A stretch of 64,000 nt of DNA from Chitinophaga sancti (GCF_034087045.1 NZ_CP139247.1:1488001-1552000); one strand, 5' to 3'. Shown: positions 8,543 through 18,515, numbered from the stretch's first letter. Translations and numbers: made by a program. The notes: generated by a model not told the origin, from the letters alone.

Positions 8543-8893
8543 TCAGCTTTCCTGTGCCAACAAAGCTTCCCAATATTCAGCCGCTCTTCTTGTATGTGGT
8601 ATTACGATTGTACCCCCAACTATATTAGCTACTGCAAAAATCTCGTACATCTCTTCAGTGGTGATTCCCTGCTCGTGGCATTTGCCCAGATGGTATTTGA
8701 TGCAGTCGTCGCAACGTAATACCATAGATGAAACCAACCCCAGCATTTCTTTCACTTTTGTACTAAGGGCACCTTCCATATAAGTGTTGGTGTCCAGATT
8801 GAATAACCGGTTGATCACTTTGTTTTGTTTACCCAGAATGACCTCATTCATCTTTTCCCGGTAATCGTTAAATGCTTTTATCTCGTCTGCCAT
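8543..8893 (-). CDS. carboxymuconolactone decarboxylase family protein (AhpD-like)
   Basis: This 116-residue all-helical protein belongs to the CMD/AhpD family. Its CxxC-xxx-H signature is present as LRCDDCIKYH at about residue 60, the redox pair used by AhpD-type proteins as alkyl-hydroperoxide or lipoamide-linked reductants, rather than the non-redox decarboxylase version. It stands upstream of korB on the same strand with a gap of 106 bases. A link to ferredoxin or 2-oxoacid metabolism is possible but is inference. The actual electron donor and substrate are not known. Confidence 0.87.
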   Translation of the reverse strand: MADEIKAFNDYREKMNEVILGKQNKVINRLFNLDTNTYMEGALSTKVKEMLGLVSSMVLRCDDCIKYHLGKCHEQGITTEEMYEIFAVANIVGGTIVIPHTRRAAEYWEALLAQES

Positions 8894-9296
8894 TTTGTTG
8901 TATTTGTCACAATAAAGCTATGAAACGATTCCCAAATATAAATCAATCTACTTAATGAGTAGACTATTGGTTTGAACGGTCAAAACCACTCTTTATTAAG
9001 TATTTGATTTCTAAATTATTACGGGGTTTGCCATAACTGCCAGTTATAGGTCATAACAATTAGTAATCGTAACCCCATTCAAAAGCCAGCCACAGGCCAT
9101 ACCCCCTTCAAAAAAATCGCTTTTGCCGAAGGCGAACCCAATTTTTTCACCCCCTTAACAGTGGCGTAACATTAGAATATTTCCTTTGCATCACTATTCA
9201 ACCACATGTTTTGAACTAAATGCTCACCTGCAGGTCTGGGGAACCTGCTTCTATTCAACTATGCGAAAAAAAATCCCACACATTAATTCAACCTTT
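8894..9296. other. intergenic region between divergent genes, about 400 bases
   Basis: This stretch separates the AhpD-like gene from the TonB receptor. It holds one imperfect hairpin at 9111-9146 of the same type as the intact terminators at 7.3, 36.7 and 49.0 kb, apparently decayed on its right arm, and a short inverted repeat CTACT/AGTAG at 8948-8962. A TTCCTTTG at 9181-9188 is one base off the -7 consensus. No coding sequence was recognised. Confidence 0.5.
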
Positions 9297-12110
9297 ATGC
9301 GGAAGTTAATTTTCACTTTGCTCTTCTCGTGGCTCAGCGTTATTTGTCTGGGTCAGACTACCGGGCTGGTAACCGGTAGTATCGTCGACAAAAATCAGGC
9401 TTTATCCCTCCCGGGAGCCACCCTGAAACTGAAACCAGGTAGTCATTACACAGTATCCAACCAGCAGGGTAAATTCGAATTTCTCGGCGTTCCGGTGGGT
9501 ACCTACACACTCGAAGTTACTTACATTGGCTACCAATCTTACACACAGGAAGTAACTGTAGCCCCAGGCAAAGCCACTGATCTGAAACTGCAACTCGAAG
9601 CCGGTGGAATCGCCGGAAAAGAGGTATTGGTAGTGGGTGACCGTCTGCGCGGTCAGGCAAAAGCCCTGAACCAGCAGAAAAACAATCCAAACGTCACCAA
9701 TATCGTGTCTGCTGACCAGATTGGCCGTTTCCCGGATGCAAACATCGGCGATGCGATGAAGCGTATTCCAGGTATCACCATGCAGAACGACCAGGGCGAA
9801 GCCCGTAACATCATTATCCGTGGTCTGGCTCCTGAGCTGAACTCAGTAACCATGAACGGCGACAGGATCCCTTCTGCCGAAGGTGATAACCGCCGTGTAC
9901 AGATGGACCTCATTCCCTCAGACATGGTGCAAACCATCGAAGTAAACAAAACCCTCACCCCCGATATGGATGCAGATGCAATCGGTGGTTCGGTGAACCT
10001 CGTGACCCGCGCAGCACCCAATGGCTTGCGTGTATCTGCCACCCTCTCCGGTGGTGTGAATCCTATCCGTAACAAACCATTGTACACTGGTGGTCTGGTA
10101 TTGGGTAACCGCTTCTTCAACAACAAGTTGGGTGCAGTTGTAAGTGCTTCCTACAATAACAACGATTACGGCTCCGACGATGTGGAAGCTACCTGGAAAA
10201 AAGATGACGCAGGAAATGTATACACCGAAGAAATGGAGGTGCGTACTTACAATGTACAGCGCATCCGTCGTAGCTTATCTGCTGCACTGGACTATAAGAT
10301 CAATCCTAAGAATACCATTTACCTCAACGCTATGTACAACTGGCGCGATGACCGTGAAAACCGTTATCGCCTGAGGTATAGCGATATCGAACCTGAGTAT
10401 GCCGATGATGGCAGTATCAGTAGTTATACCGGTCAGGTTCGTCGTGAAACCAAAGGTGGTATTAACAATGATAGAAATAAAGGCAGAAGACTGGAAGACC
10501 AGCGTGTACAGAACTACTCTGTACGTGGTGAACACCTGTTGGGTAGCAAGGTCGACCTGGACTGGGCTGTGAGCTATTCATCTGCCAGCGAAGATCGTCC
10601 GAACGAACGTTATATGGAATTCCGTGTGAAAGATGCACCAGTAGCCCTGGATCTTTCTGACACCCGTTTTCCATTGGTAACAACGACCGTAACTGATGAA
10701 GATCTGAACTTCAATTCCCTGTCGGAGAATCATGATTATACCCGCGAGAATGAATTGGGTCTGAAATTGAACCTGCGTTTTCCATTCAGCATTCTGCCTG
10801 ATCAGAAAGGTCGTTTGCGTGTAGGTGGTAGAATGCGTATCAAGGATAAGAAACGTGAGAATAACTACTTCGATTATGAGCCTGTAACAGAGTATGGTTC
10901 ATTGGCAACTATGCCGCTGGTAAGTTATACTGGTGCAGGTTATCAGCCTGGTTCCAAATATAGTCGTGGTTCATTTGTATCTAAAGAATATTTAGGTAGT
11001 CTGAACCTGAATGATGCAAGTAAGTTCACAGGCGAAGATAATCCTGCGGAGTATCTGTCAGCGAACTACAAAGCAAATGAAACCATCACTGCGGGTTATG
11101 TTCGCTGGGATCAGGACTTTACATCCAAACTCTCAATGATTGCGGGTGTACGTCTGGAAAATACCGCTATCGACTATGAAGGTAACGTAGTCGAAGATGA
11201 AGAAGATCTGACTGGTCAGCGTAATGTAAAGAACAGTTACCTGAATGTACTGCCGGAGGTAACTTTCCGGTATAATGTAAATAATGATTTAGTAATTCGT
11301 GCAGCTGCGACTACTTCAATCGCGCGTCCTAACTACTATGATATCGCACCTTATGTAAGCAGTGTGGCAGATGATGCTGCGATCAGTGCGGGCAATCCCG
11401 ATCTGAAAGCTGCATATGCATGGAACTTTGATATCATGGCAGAGCAGTATTTTAAATCAGTAGGTATCCTGTCTGGTGGCGTGTTCTATAAGAGTATCAA
11501 TGACTTCATTTATACATTCAAAGATGCGTCTTATTCTGCTGCAGATTTCACGGCTGATTATGGTAGCACTGCTACAAACCCGATTCCTGATGGTGAGAAC
11601 TGGACGTACAAACAAGCGCGTAATGGTGATAATGTAAAGGTGTATGGATTTGAAGTAGCGTTACAGCGCCAGTTGGATTTTCTGCCCGGATTTGCAAAAG
11701 GTTTTGGTGTGTATGTGAACTATACTTACACAAAATCTACAGCGAGTGGGGTGTATAATTCTGATGGCGAAAAGCGTACTGGTGTTACCTTACCGGGTAC
11801 AGCGCCGCATATGTTTAATGCTTCCATTTCATTCGAAAATAAGCGCTTTACTGCAAGAGTTTCTGGTAACTATACTGCGGCTTATCTGGATGCATTGGGT
11901 GGTAGTGATTTTGATGATAGCTATTATGACAAGCAGTTCTTTTTAGATGCAAATGCGTCTTACAAATTTGCTAAGAACTGGCGCTTCTTTGCAGAGGCGA
12001 ATAACCTGACTAATCAGCCATTAAGGTATTATCAGGGGATTTCTTCAAGAACAATGCAGGCGGAGTATTATAGGCCAAGATATAACTTCGGTGTGAAGTT
12101 TGACTTATAA
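9297..12110 (+). CDS. TonB-dependent receptor with CarboxypepD_reg-like N-terminus
   Basis: This is an outer-membrane beta-barrel that imports a ligand using TonB energy. From the ATG at 9297 a signal peptide is seen (MRKLIFTLLFSWLSVICLG); an alternative ATG lies at 9261. Next comes a carboxypeptidase-regulatory-like beta-sandwich (VTGSIVDKN, TYIGYQSYTQEV), then the plug with DAMKRIPGITMQ, NIIIRGL and VTMNGDRIPS, and about 650 residues of barrel ending in the family-typical aromatic C-terminus NFGVKFDL. No SusD-like gene follows, so it is probably not a SusC-type glycan importer; it looks more like the Xanthomonas-type TonB receptor group. It is convergent with a second receptor gene and shares a terminator with it. 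The ligand is unknown. Confidence 0.9.
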   Translation: MRKLIFTLLFSWLSVICLGQTTGLVTGSIVDKNQALSLPGATLKLKPGSHYTVSNQQGKFEFLGVPVGTYTLEVTYIGYQSYTQEVTVAPGKATDLKLQLEAGGIAGKEVLVVGDRLRGQAKALNQQKNNPNVTNIVSADQIGRFPDANIGDAMKRIPGITMQNDQGEARNIIIRGLAPELNSVTMNGDRIPSAEGDNRRVQMDLIPSDMVQTIEVNKTLTPDMDADAIGGSVNLVTRAAPNGLRVSATLSGGVNPIRNKPLYTGGLVLGNRFFNNKLGAVVSASYNNNDYGSDDVEATWKKDDAGNVYTEEMEVRTYNVQRIRRSLSAALDYKINPKNTIYLNAMYNWRDDRENRYRLRYSDIEPEYADDGSISSYTGQVRRETKGGINNDRNKGRRLEDQRVQNYSVRGEHLLGSKVDLDWAVSYSSASEDRPNERYMEFRVKDAPVALDLSDTRFPLVTTTVTDEDLNFNSLSENHDYTRENELGLKLNLRFPFSILPDQKGRLRVGGRMRIKDKKRENNYFDYEPVTEYGSLATMPLVSYTGAGYQPGSKYSRGSFVSKEYLGSLNLNDASKFTGEDNPAEYLSANYKANETITAGYVRWDQDFTSKLSMIAGVRLENTAIDYEGNVVEDEEDLTGQRNVKNSYLNVLPEVTFRYNVNNDLVIRAAATTSIARPNYYDIAPYVSSVADDAAISAGNPDLKAAYAWNFDIMAEQYFKSVGILSGGVFYKSINDFIYTFKDASYSAADFTADYGSTATNPIPDGENWTYKQARNGDNVKVYGFEVALQRQLDFLPGFAKGFGVYVNYTYTKSTASGVYNSDGEKRTGVTLPGTAPHMFNASISFENKRFTARVSGNYTAAYLDALGGSDFDDSYYDKQFFLDANASYKFAKNWRFFAEANNLTNQPLRYYQGISSRTMQAEYYRPRYNFGVKFDL

Positions 12111-12133
12111 AAGAACAAACTCTCGTTTAAATA

Positions 12134-12166
12134 AAAAGGGGTTATCGTATTACGATAACCCCTTTT
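12134..12166. terminator. bidirectional terminator shared by two TonB receptors
   Basis: A perfect 14-base-pair stem (AAAAGGGGTTATCG, CGATAACCCCTTTT) with the loop TATTA lies between the convergent receptor genes, 23 bases after one stop and 20 bases from the other. Confidence 0.9.
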
Positions 12167-12186
12167 ACAATTATGCAAGTGTTATG

Positions 12187-14610
12187 TTAAAACTTGAATG
12201 CAACTGTACCAGTAAAGCTTCTGGACTTTTGAGGATTCATGGATGAATAACCAATCCAGTAGTGTTTGTCAGTCAGGTTATCTACTTTCGCGCCGAACCT
12301 GAATTTAGGTGTATCGTAAGAAAGTGCAGCATTCAGTACTGTATATGCTGGAAGTACAAAAACACCTGTAGTTCTGCTGTTTACAATCTTTACATCGCTG
12401 GCGTAGTTACCACCTGCACCAAAGCTCAGGCCTTTCAGTTTACCATTTGCAATACGGTAGTTCAACCACAGGTTAGCAGAGGTTGGAGAAGACGCTGTAC
12501 CTGGACGAAGACCATTTACATCATCGCTTGTATTGATGTAATAAGATTCATTATAGCTATAACCCGCTACTACGCTGAAGCCCTGAAATGGATTAGCAAT
12601 AATGCTTACTTCCACACCTTTGCTCTTCTGGCTACCATCCTGAACATAGAAATTAGGATGTGCAGCATCAGAACGTAACACGTCTTTTACTTTGATATCA
12701 TAGTAGCTGATAGTACCGGTCAGCTTACCATCAAACATATCCATCTTCACACCACCTTCCCATTGGTTAGCCTGTTCTGGCTTGGAAATAGTGGTCTCAG
12801 TTTCACTTACGTAGATCAGTGAATTCGTGTTGGTGAAGCCATTCTGGTAGTTACCAAATAAGGACAGACGATCCTTAACAACCTGGTAAACGATACCAAA
12901 TTTAGGAGACAATGCAGTCTGATTATATCCACCGGATGTAGTACCGGTAGCAGGGCTATAATTTCCTTTGAAATCATAGTAATCGATACGTAAACCTGCT
13001 TGTACCATCAGTTGATCTGTAATGTTGAACACATCAGATGCATATGCACTGTAAACGTATTTTTTGTAGATGTATGGATATTCTACGGAACTACCCAATG
13101 ACTTGTAAACATCGTTCATGTTAGTAGCATTGAAATCACGGTAGTTTGATACAGTTCCATAAGTAGGTACCTGATCATATTCAGCACTCTTGAACATCTG
13201 GTTGGAGTTCAGGTAGAAGAAGTCGATCCCACCTACAAAGCGGTTTCTGAATTTACCAATTTTGAAATCACCGATGAAGTTGTGTTGAATTTCAGTGATG
13301 CTTTGTTTACTGTTTTCAGTAGACTGATCCTGACGGGAGATAGAATCACCTGGCAGCAGGTAGAAGTAAGGACCAAAACCGTCAGAATAACTGTTGGTCA
13401 TAGATACAACTGTCTGTGTATTCCACTGATCAGAGATCTTATAATTCATGCTACCAAAAAAGTTTGCATTGCGGCTGGTAGCAGTCAGATCTTCGTTAAT
13501 GAATGCCCGGTTGTAATCTATTTTCAGTTTATCAGCTCTCTGTGCCGTCAGATCAGCGGTAGTTAACCACCATGGCATAAAGAAGAATGTATTACCGTTA
13601 CCTTCCCCACTCATGAATTCTGCTTCGAGTGATATATTTAACCTGTCGTTGATTTTGTAAGAAAGGCTTGGTGCAAATGCAAATGTCTTGCTATGACCCA
13701 CATCCATCCAGCTGTCCTGTGTAGTATAAGCTGTATTGATACGCAGCAGTATATTCTTCGCAGAATCCAGTGGCGTATTTACATCCGCCATGATGCGGTT
13801 GTAATTATAGCTACCACCTGCCACTGCTACCTCACCACCAAAATGGTCATAAGGTCTTTTAGTAACACGGTTGATCAAACCACCGTAAGAAGTCAGCTGA
13901 GCACCGAACAGTGTGGCGTTAGGGCCTTTGATTACCTCGATGCTTTCAATATTGCTCGCGTCGATTACAGAAGAAACGTTACCTGCCACCCCATTGCGCA
14001 ATTGGCTTTGAACAGTAAAACCACGTGAGTTGTAGTACGCACCACCATCACCACTACGGTTGGTTGCTTCCCACATCTTAGTAATACCAGGTGCATTTCT
14101 CATCGCATCATCCACAGTGTAAACCTGTTGCTGTGCCAGCAGATCCTTGGTGATCACTGAATATACTGTAGGGTTCTCAACATTCGCTAATGGTAATTTA
14201 GACACATAATTACTTGAACGTCTAACCAACTTAGTCTGGTTCCCTGTAATAACTATCTCAGAAAGTTGTTTACTGGATACTTCCAGCTGGAATTTTACGG
14301 ATACTGTCTTACCAGCTTCTACAGTCACATCTTCTGTCTTATTCGCAAAACCTGTAAAAGAAATCGCTACCTGGTAGTTACCAGCAGGCAAATTCTTAAA
14401 CACAAACGTACCAGCACCATCAGAAACCGTCATAAAACCGGTACCCTGTAAGATTACAGACACGTCCGCAGCTGGCTTACCATCAGATGTTACAATCTTA
14501 CCTTTAATTCCTCCATTATTATCTTCTAAAGTAGTAGCAGTAGCGGCATAGAAGAAGGAAACAATCATGCTCAGAACAAGCATGAAGGACTTAATAGTCA
14601 TCCTTACCAT
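12187..14610 (-). CDS. TonB-dependent siderophore receptor (FhuA/FpvA type)
   Basis: This 807-residue outer-membrane receptor starts with a signal peptide (SFMLVLSMIVSFFYAATA). A CarboxypepD_reg-like domain follows (GGIKGKIVTSDGKPAADVSV), then the plug with VDDAMRNAPGITK, YNSRGF, IESIEVIKGPNATLFGAQL and GGLINRVTKRP, which are hallmarks of ferric-siderophore receptors, and a barrel ending RSFTGTVAFKF. A second ATG at 14601 is an equally possible start. Its product probably imports an iron chelate, so iron regulation is expected, but I saw no Fur box that I could defend. The ligand is undetermined. Confidence 0.9.
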   Translation of the reverse strand: MVRMTIKSFMLVLSMIVSFFYAATATTLEDNNGGIKGKIVTSDGKPAADVSVILQGTGFMTVSDGAGTFVFKNLPAGNYQVAISFTGFANKTEDVTVEAGKTVSVKFQLEVSSKQLSEIVITGNQTKLVRRSSNYVSKLPLANVENPTVYSVITKDLLAQQQVYTVDDAMRNAPGITKMWEATNRSGDGGAYYNSRGFTVQSQLRNGVAGNVSSVIDASNIESIEVIKGPNATLFGAQLTSYGGLINRVTKRPYDHFGGEVAVAGGSYNYNRIMADVNTPLDSAKNILLRINTAYTTQDSWMDVGHSKTFAFAPSLSYKINDRLNISLEAEFMSGEGNGNTFFFMPWWLTTADLTAQRADKLKIDYNRAFINEDLTATSRNANFFGSMNYKISDQWNTQTVVSMTNSYSDGFGPYFYLLPGDSISRQDQSTENSKQSITEIQHNFIGDFKIGKFRNRFVGGIDFFYLNSNQMFKSAEYDQVPTYGTVSNYRDFNATNMNDVYKSLGSSVEYPYIYKKYVYSAYASDVFNITDQLMVQAGLRIDYYDFKGNYSPATGTTSGGYNQTALSPKFGIVYQVVKDRLSLFGNYQNGFTNTNSLIYVSETETTISKPEQANQWEGGVKMDMFDGKLTGTISYYDIKVKDVLRSDAAHPNFYVQDGSQKSKGVEVSIIANPFQGFSVVAGYSYNESYYINTSDDVNGLRPGTASSPTSANLWLNYRIANGKLKGLSFGAGGNYASDVKIVNSRTTGVFVLPAYTVLNAALSYDTPKFRFGAKVDNLTDKHYWIGYSSMNPQKSRSFTGTVAFKF

Positions 14611-14780
14611 AAACTTTTGTTATTTTTTGCGCAGCAAAATTGCATTTTGATAACCTGGTTATCATGCCGATTCGGGAAAATCGTTTACGCAAAAGGGAAA
14701 ATTTATGACGGAATCAATCATTTTTTACCGAAAAAGTATCGCAATCGTACGGAGGAACTCCTTCTTTTGTGCATTTTTTG

Positions 14781-14810
14781 GCTGATCAGAACCCTGTTTT
14801 ACTGATCAGC
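14781..14810 (-). repeat. hairpin spanning the stop codon of the amidase gene
   Basis: A perfect 9-base inverted repeat (GCTGATCAG at 14781-14789, CTGATCAGC at 14802-14810) encloses the stop codon of the amidase gene. No T-tract follows on the minus strand, so it is not a classical terminator, but it could stall ribosomes or protect the 3' end. Confidence 0.55.
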
Positions 14811-16607
14811 GCCCGGACTTTCTTCACTCGTACCAGGCGCTGCTGCCTGCTCAATCACCTTTCTGGTCACCTGATCCTGCTCCGCTTCCCGCAGGAAATC
14901 TTTGATCCCTGCCATGATCCTATCCACCATCTTCTGTCTGAAACCCTCGTCCAGCACGTTCATTTCATCTTCAGGGTTACTTAAGAACAAGGTCTCGATC
15001 AGGGCATCCGGAAACTCAGTAGGGTTATTAAGAATAAAATTGAAGTCACCATTATTGCCAAAGTCCGACAAGCCTAAACCTAGCAACTGGGCGTGGATTG
15101 ACCTGTTAAAAGGTTCGCAGAAGGGGTATTTATAATAATTAGCCGTACCATGTACATCCACCGGGTTCACAGATGAGTTCAGGTGAATACTAATGAGTAG
15201 ATCGGGGTTCATTTGTCTGTAATAAGACAGTCTGTCTTCATTAGGAACGAACTGGTCTGTAGTACGGGTCATAAGTACTTTTGCTCCCTCCTTTTCCAGG
15301 GCTGTTTTCAGCAACATGGAAATCATCAGCGTCAGCTGTTTTTCATAGTACCCGGCGGCACCCAGCGCCCCTACATTTGTACCACCATGACCCGGGTCTA
15401 AACCCAATGTCAGGTTTTTCAGCTGGAAACTGGCTGGAGGATGCTTGACAGCGATTACGAGGAGGGTACTGTCATAATAGACCTTATAACCCCATGGTTG
15501 CTTATGTTTCAGCGATATATTCACTCTGAGTACATCCGAGCCGATCTGTTCCCATTTGATACCTTTTACTTCCTGCATGGAATCAGCACCAGGGGTAAAG
15601 TCTGGTTCCAGGTTCGCCCCATGAATATCCAGCGTTATTTTTCCCGGATCTACCTGCTGGGTACTGAGGTAGGGGAGTCGTTCAGATAATGCTACAGCGA
15701 TGTAATCGTATTTTGCATCACTCCATGTACGGGTTGCTTCCACGATATTAAGGGGTGTTGGCTCACTCAAACTAACAGTTTCCAGTAATAACTCAGGAAT
15801 GAACGCGGTCTGCTGATTGCTGAGTTTTACTTTATAATAGTTGCCTTGCTTACCGGTGATGCGGAGCAATACATCCGAATCCAGGTACCCAATTTTGAGG
15901 GGCCCAAGGCGATCTCCTTCCGGTGCAATTGTGAGGTAGGTATTTCTGTCAATCGTTCTGCCAGCCAGCAGTTGATCGCGTTGGTAAGTGAGTTTATTAC
16001 TGCTTTGTAAGACAGTGGTATTGCCATCTTTATTCTTCAGGAATACAGCAATCCTGTTATCTAACAGAGAGTCTGCTTCCTGTATCACATAAGAACCTTC
16101 GTAGAAGCCTTCAGCACCGTATTTGGAAGAAGGTAATTCATGCAAGGGTGTTTCATGCATCCAGTAAGCTTTACAGCCCGGATAACCTTTAATCCTTACA
16201 CGGATGGTATCACCGGGGGAAAGGGTGCTATTCCCTTTTGGAAATACTTTGATATCATCTATTCTGAATACGCTGGTCGCTCTGACCGGCGGCAATGTTG
16301 TATAATAGTAGTTGTAGGTTCGGGACACCTTTTTGCCGGTAGTATCTTTAGTGGTTAGTGTAAATGAAGTCCTGCCGGGCTTGATGATCCGTTTTAAAGC
16401 AAATACACCGGTGGGGTATACGTGTATGGTATCATCATTCAGTGTTACTTTACAACCTATACAGGTGCGACCTGACATATATTGCTTAGAACTACTGGTA
16501 TTGATTTCAGTCTTTACAGGCTGCACCATTTTAAGGAAGGCTTGCTCCTGCGCTTTTACTCCGGTAAAGGCTATCTGTATCAGTATGATGAATGCTATTA
16601 CTCTCAT
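14799..16607 (-). CDS. N-acetylmuramoyl-L-alanine amidase (Amidase_3) with N-terminal accessory domains
   Basis: This zinc amidase cleaves the bond between muramic acid and the stem peptide of peptidoglycan. I start it at 16607, because the signal peptide MRVIAFIILIQIAFTGVKA begins there; a longer frame adds 12 residues. Residues 20-390 form beta-rich accessory regions, including an SH3-like stretch (ITGKQGNYYKVKLSN). The catalytic domain begins at LGLDPGHGGTNVGA, with zinc ligands in DPGHGG, YYEKQL and ISIHLNSS and the catalytic glutamate in ALIETLFLSNPED. At about 600 residues it is longer than simple AmiC-like enzymes. It is likely exported to the periplasm. No obvious partner lies beside it. 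Confidence 0.9.
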   Translation of the reverse strand: MRVIAFIILIQIAFTGVKAQEQAFLKMVQPVKTEINTSSSKQYMSGRTCIGCKVTLNDDTIHVYPTGVFALKRIIKPGRTSFTLTTKDTTGKKVSRTYNYYYTTLPPVRATSVFRIDDIKVFPKGNSTLSPGDTIRVRIKGYPGCKAYWMHETPLHELPSSKYGAEGFYEGSYVIQEADSLLDNRIAVFLKNKDGNTTVLQSSNKLTYQRDQLLAGRTIDRNTYLTIAPEGDRLGPLKIGYLDSDVLLRITGKQGNYYKVKLSNQQTAFIPELLLETVSLSEPTPLNIVEATRTWSDAKYDYIAVALSERLPYLSTQQVDPGKITLDIHGANLEPDFTPGADSMQEVKGIKWEQIGSDVLRVNISLKHKQPWGYKVYYDSTLLVIAVKHPPASFQLKNLTLGLDPGHGGTNVGALGAAGYYEKQLTLMISMLLKTALEKEGAKVLMTRTTDQFVPNEDRLSYYRQMNPDLLISIHLNSSVNPVDVHGTANYYKYPFCEPFNRSIHAQLLGLGLSDFGNNGDFNFILNNPTEFPDALIETLFLSNPEDEMNVLDEGFRQKMVDRIMAGIKDFLREAEQDQVTRKVIEQAAAPGTSEESPGADQ

Positions 16608-16635
16608 GATTGTCCGGTCGCAAATAAACAAAAAA

Positions 16636-16666
16636 AATGCCATCCGCCTCTTCGCGGGATGGCATT
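16636..16666 (-). terminator. intrinsic terminator, minus strand
   Basis: The stem AATGCCATCC / GGATGGCATT (10 base pairs) reads on the minus strand into a run of eight T. It should end the acyl-CoA dehydrogenase transcript about 60 bases past its stop and insulate the amidase gene just downstream. Confidence 0.8.
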
Positions 16667-16679
16667 ACTTAATTAAATT

Positions 16680-16713
16680 CCAAAAGGAGCTGCCTACAGA
16701 CTGCTCCTTTTGG
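16680..16713 (-). terminator. second hairpin after the acyl-CoA dehydrogenase gene
   Basis: The perfect stem CCAAAAGGAGC / GCTCCTTTTGG (11 base pairs) starts 11 bases after the stop codon. Its T-tail is weak on the minus strand, so it is probably an RNA-stabilising or accessory terminator preceding the one at 16636-16666. Confidence 0.55.
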
Positions 16714-16724
16714 GTAAGATATTT

Positions 16725-18515
16725 TTACAAGCTATATTTATTCTCCGCCAGCAATTTATCTGCAATTCTCCTCCTCGAATCCTTCGTATTCACCGGCGCA
16801 GCTTTTGTGAACCGCTTAATGCCTAACAACATCATACGCTGTTCATCGCCTTCAGCAAAAGAATTAATCGCATCTTTCGCATACTTATTAATACGATCAG
16901 CAGTATCATACAGGTAGGTTTTCACGATATCAGCCTGCAACGCATTTGCAGATTCTCCCTCTATTTCAATTCGCTTGAGCAGGCGCAGCAACGCACTTTC
17001 CGCAAGGAACGTCTCTATCGCCATATCTGCAATATTCATGAGTATTTCCTGTTCGCTTTCCAACTTTGCCATCAGCTTTTGTGCAGCCGCACCAGCTACC
17101 AGCAGGATCGCTTTTTTCAGGTTCACGATCTGCTTTTTCTCAGCACTGTAAGGTGTTTCATCATCACTGCCAAAATCAGGAATACTCATCAGCTCCTTCA
17201 TCACATTCATCGCAGGGTTCATCAGGTCCAGCCTTCCTTTCATAGCACGCTTCAGCGTCATATCCAGTGTAAGCAGACGATTGATTTCGTTCGTGCCTTC
17301 AAAGATCCGGTTGATGCGACTATCGCGATATGCTTTGGATATCACATATTCATCACTGAAACCATTTCCTCCATGGATCTGTACCCCTTCGTCAACTACA
17401 TAGTCGAGTGCTTCTGAACCACCTACTTTCAGGATGGCGCATTCCACCGCATATTCTTCCGCAGCACCCAGCAGAGCTTCATTGAATGGTTTACCGGCTG
17501 CTATCAGTTCTTTTTCTTTCTCGTCGATGAGCTGTGCAGTGCGATAGAGTGCTGATTCATTCACCCATATACGGATTGCCATTTCTGCTAACTTATGTTT
17601 GATGGCTCCGAAGTTACCAATGGATTGTTTGAACTGCTCGCGTGTGTTCGCGTATTCAATGGTGATGGAGGCTGTTTTCTTGGCGGCTCCCAATGCTGCC
17701 GCACACAGTTTGAGACGACCGATATTCAGGATATTGAAGGCAATGAGATGTCCTTTGCCGATCTCGCCCAGTACATTTTCCACAGGAACCTGTGCATCCT
17801 GGAAGTAGATCTGTCGGGTAGAAGAACCTTTGATACCCATCTTGTGCTCTTCAGCTCCCAGCGTGAATCCGGGGGTATCTTTATCCACAATAAAGGCGGT
17901 GAATTTATCGCCGTCTATTTTCGCAAATACAGTGAATACATCTGCAAAACCGGAGTTGGTGATCCAGCACTTCTGGCCATTTAGTAAATAGAATTTACCA
18001 TCGGCAGATAGTTTGGCGGTAGTTTTCGCACTGAGCGCATCAGAACCGGAGTTGGGTTCTGTCAGCGCATATGCACCTTTCATCTCGCCGGAGCCAAGAG
18101 AGGGAATGTATTTCTGTTTCTGGGCTTCTGTACCGAAGTACAGAATAGGGAGTGAGCCGATACCCGTATGGGCCGCCATGGCTACAGAAAAGGAGTGACC
18201 CGCGCCCAGGGCTTCGTTGATGAGCGTTGCTGTGACGAAGTCTTTGCCTAACCCTCCGTATTCCTCAGGGAAGGCAGCACCCAGCAATCCCTGCCCGCCG
18301 GCCTTTTCCAGTAAGGAAGGCATAAGCCCTTCTTCCAGTTTATCGATCCGGTCCAGCACAGGTGTGACTTCCTTTGCCACAAACTGTTCGGCCATCTCTT
18401 TAATCATTTTTTGTTCTTCATTGAAATCTTCGGGAGTAAACACTTCATGTACAGGGCTTTCTTTGATCAGGAACTCAGCGCCCTTCAACGTGGACTTATC
18501 AACAGTTGCTTCCAT
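16725..18515 (-). CDS. acyl-CoA dehydrogenase, long form
   Basis: This FAD enzyme makes the first oxidation of an acyl-CoA in beta-oxidation and passes electrons to ETF. At 596 residues it belongs to the long subgroup with a C-terminal extension of about 170 residues beyond the usual fold. Visible motifs are GAYALTEPNSGSDALS (FAD-binding, about residue 150), CWITNSGFAD, GGNGFSDEY, and RINRIFEGTNEINR, whose glutamate in FEGT is the expected catalytic base. The extension (from about residue 430) is helical. The gene is probably monocistronic, since both neighbours are separated by a terminator or divergence. The chain-length preference is not readable. Confidence 0.93.
   Translation of the reverse strand: MEATVDKSTLKGAEFLIKESPVHEVFTPEDFNEEQKMIKEMAEQFVAKEVTPVLDRIDKLEEGLMPSLLEKAGGQGLLGAAFPEEYGGLGKDFVTATLINEALGAGHSFSVAMAAHTGIGSLPILYFGTEAQKQKYIPSLGSGEMKGAYALTEPNSGSDALSAKTTAKLSADGKFYLLNGQKCWITNSGFADVFTVFAKIDGDKFTAFIVDKDTPGFTLGAEEHKMGIKGSSTRQIYFQDAQVPVENVLGEIGKGHLIAFNILNIGRLKLCAAALGAAKKTASITIEYANTREQFKQSIGNFGAIKHKLAEMAIRIWVNESALYRTAQLIDEKEKELIAAGKPFNEALLGAAEEYAVECAILKVGGSEALDYVVDEGVQIHGGNGFSDEYVISKAYRDSRINRIFEGTNEINRLLTLDMTLKRAMKGRLDLMNPAMNVMKELMSIPDFGSDDETPYSAEKKQIVNLKKAILLVAGAAAQKLMAKLESEQEILMNIADMAIETFLAESALLRLLKRIEIEGESANALQADIVKTYLYDTADRINKYAKDAINSFAEGDEQRMMLLGIKRFTKAAPVNTKDSRRRIADKLLAENKYSL

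Noticed and set aside
8948..8962. Inverted repeat CTACT/AGTAG as an operator of the TonB receptor
   Set aside because: The arms are only five bases and no promoter element lies at the right distance; chance is likely.
9297..12110. SusC/SusD polysaccharide utilisation locus
   Set aside because: No SusD-like gene follows the TonB receptor and no glycan-degradation genes are adjacent.
12187..14650. Fur box upstream of the siderophore receptor
   Set aside because: I looked for a 19-base palindrome near the start but found none that I could defend by eye.
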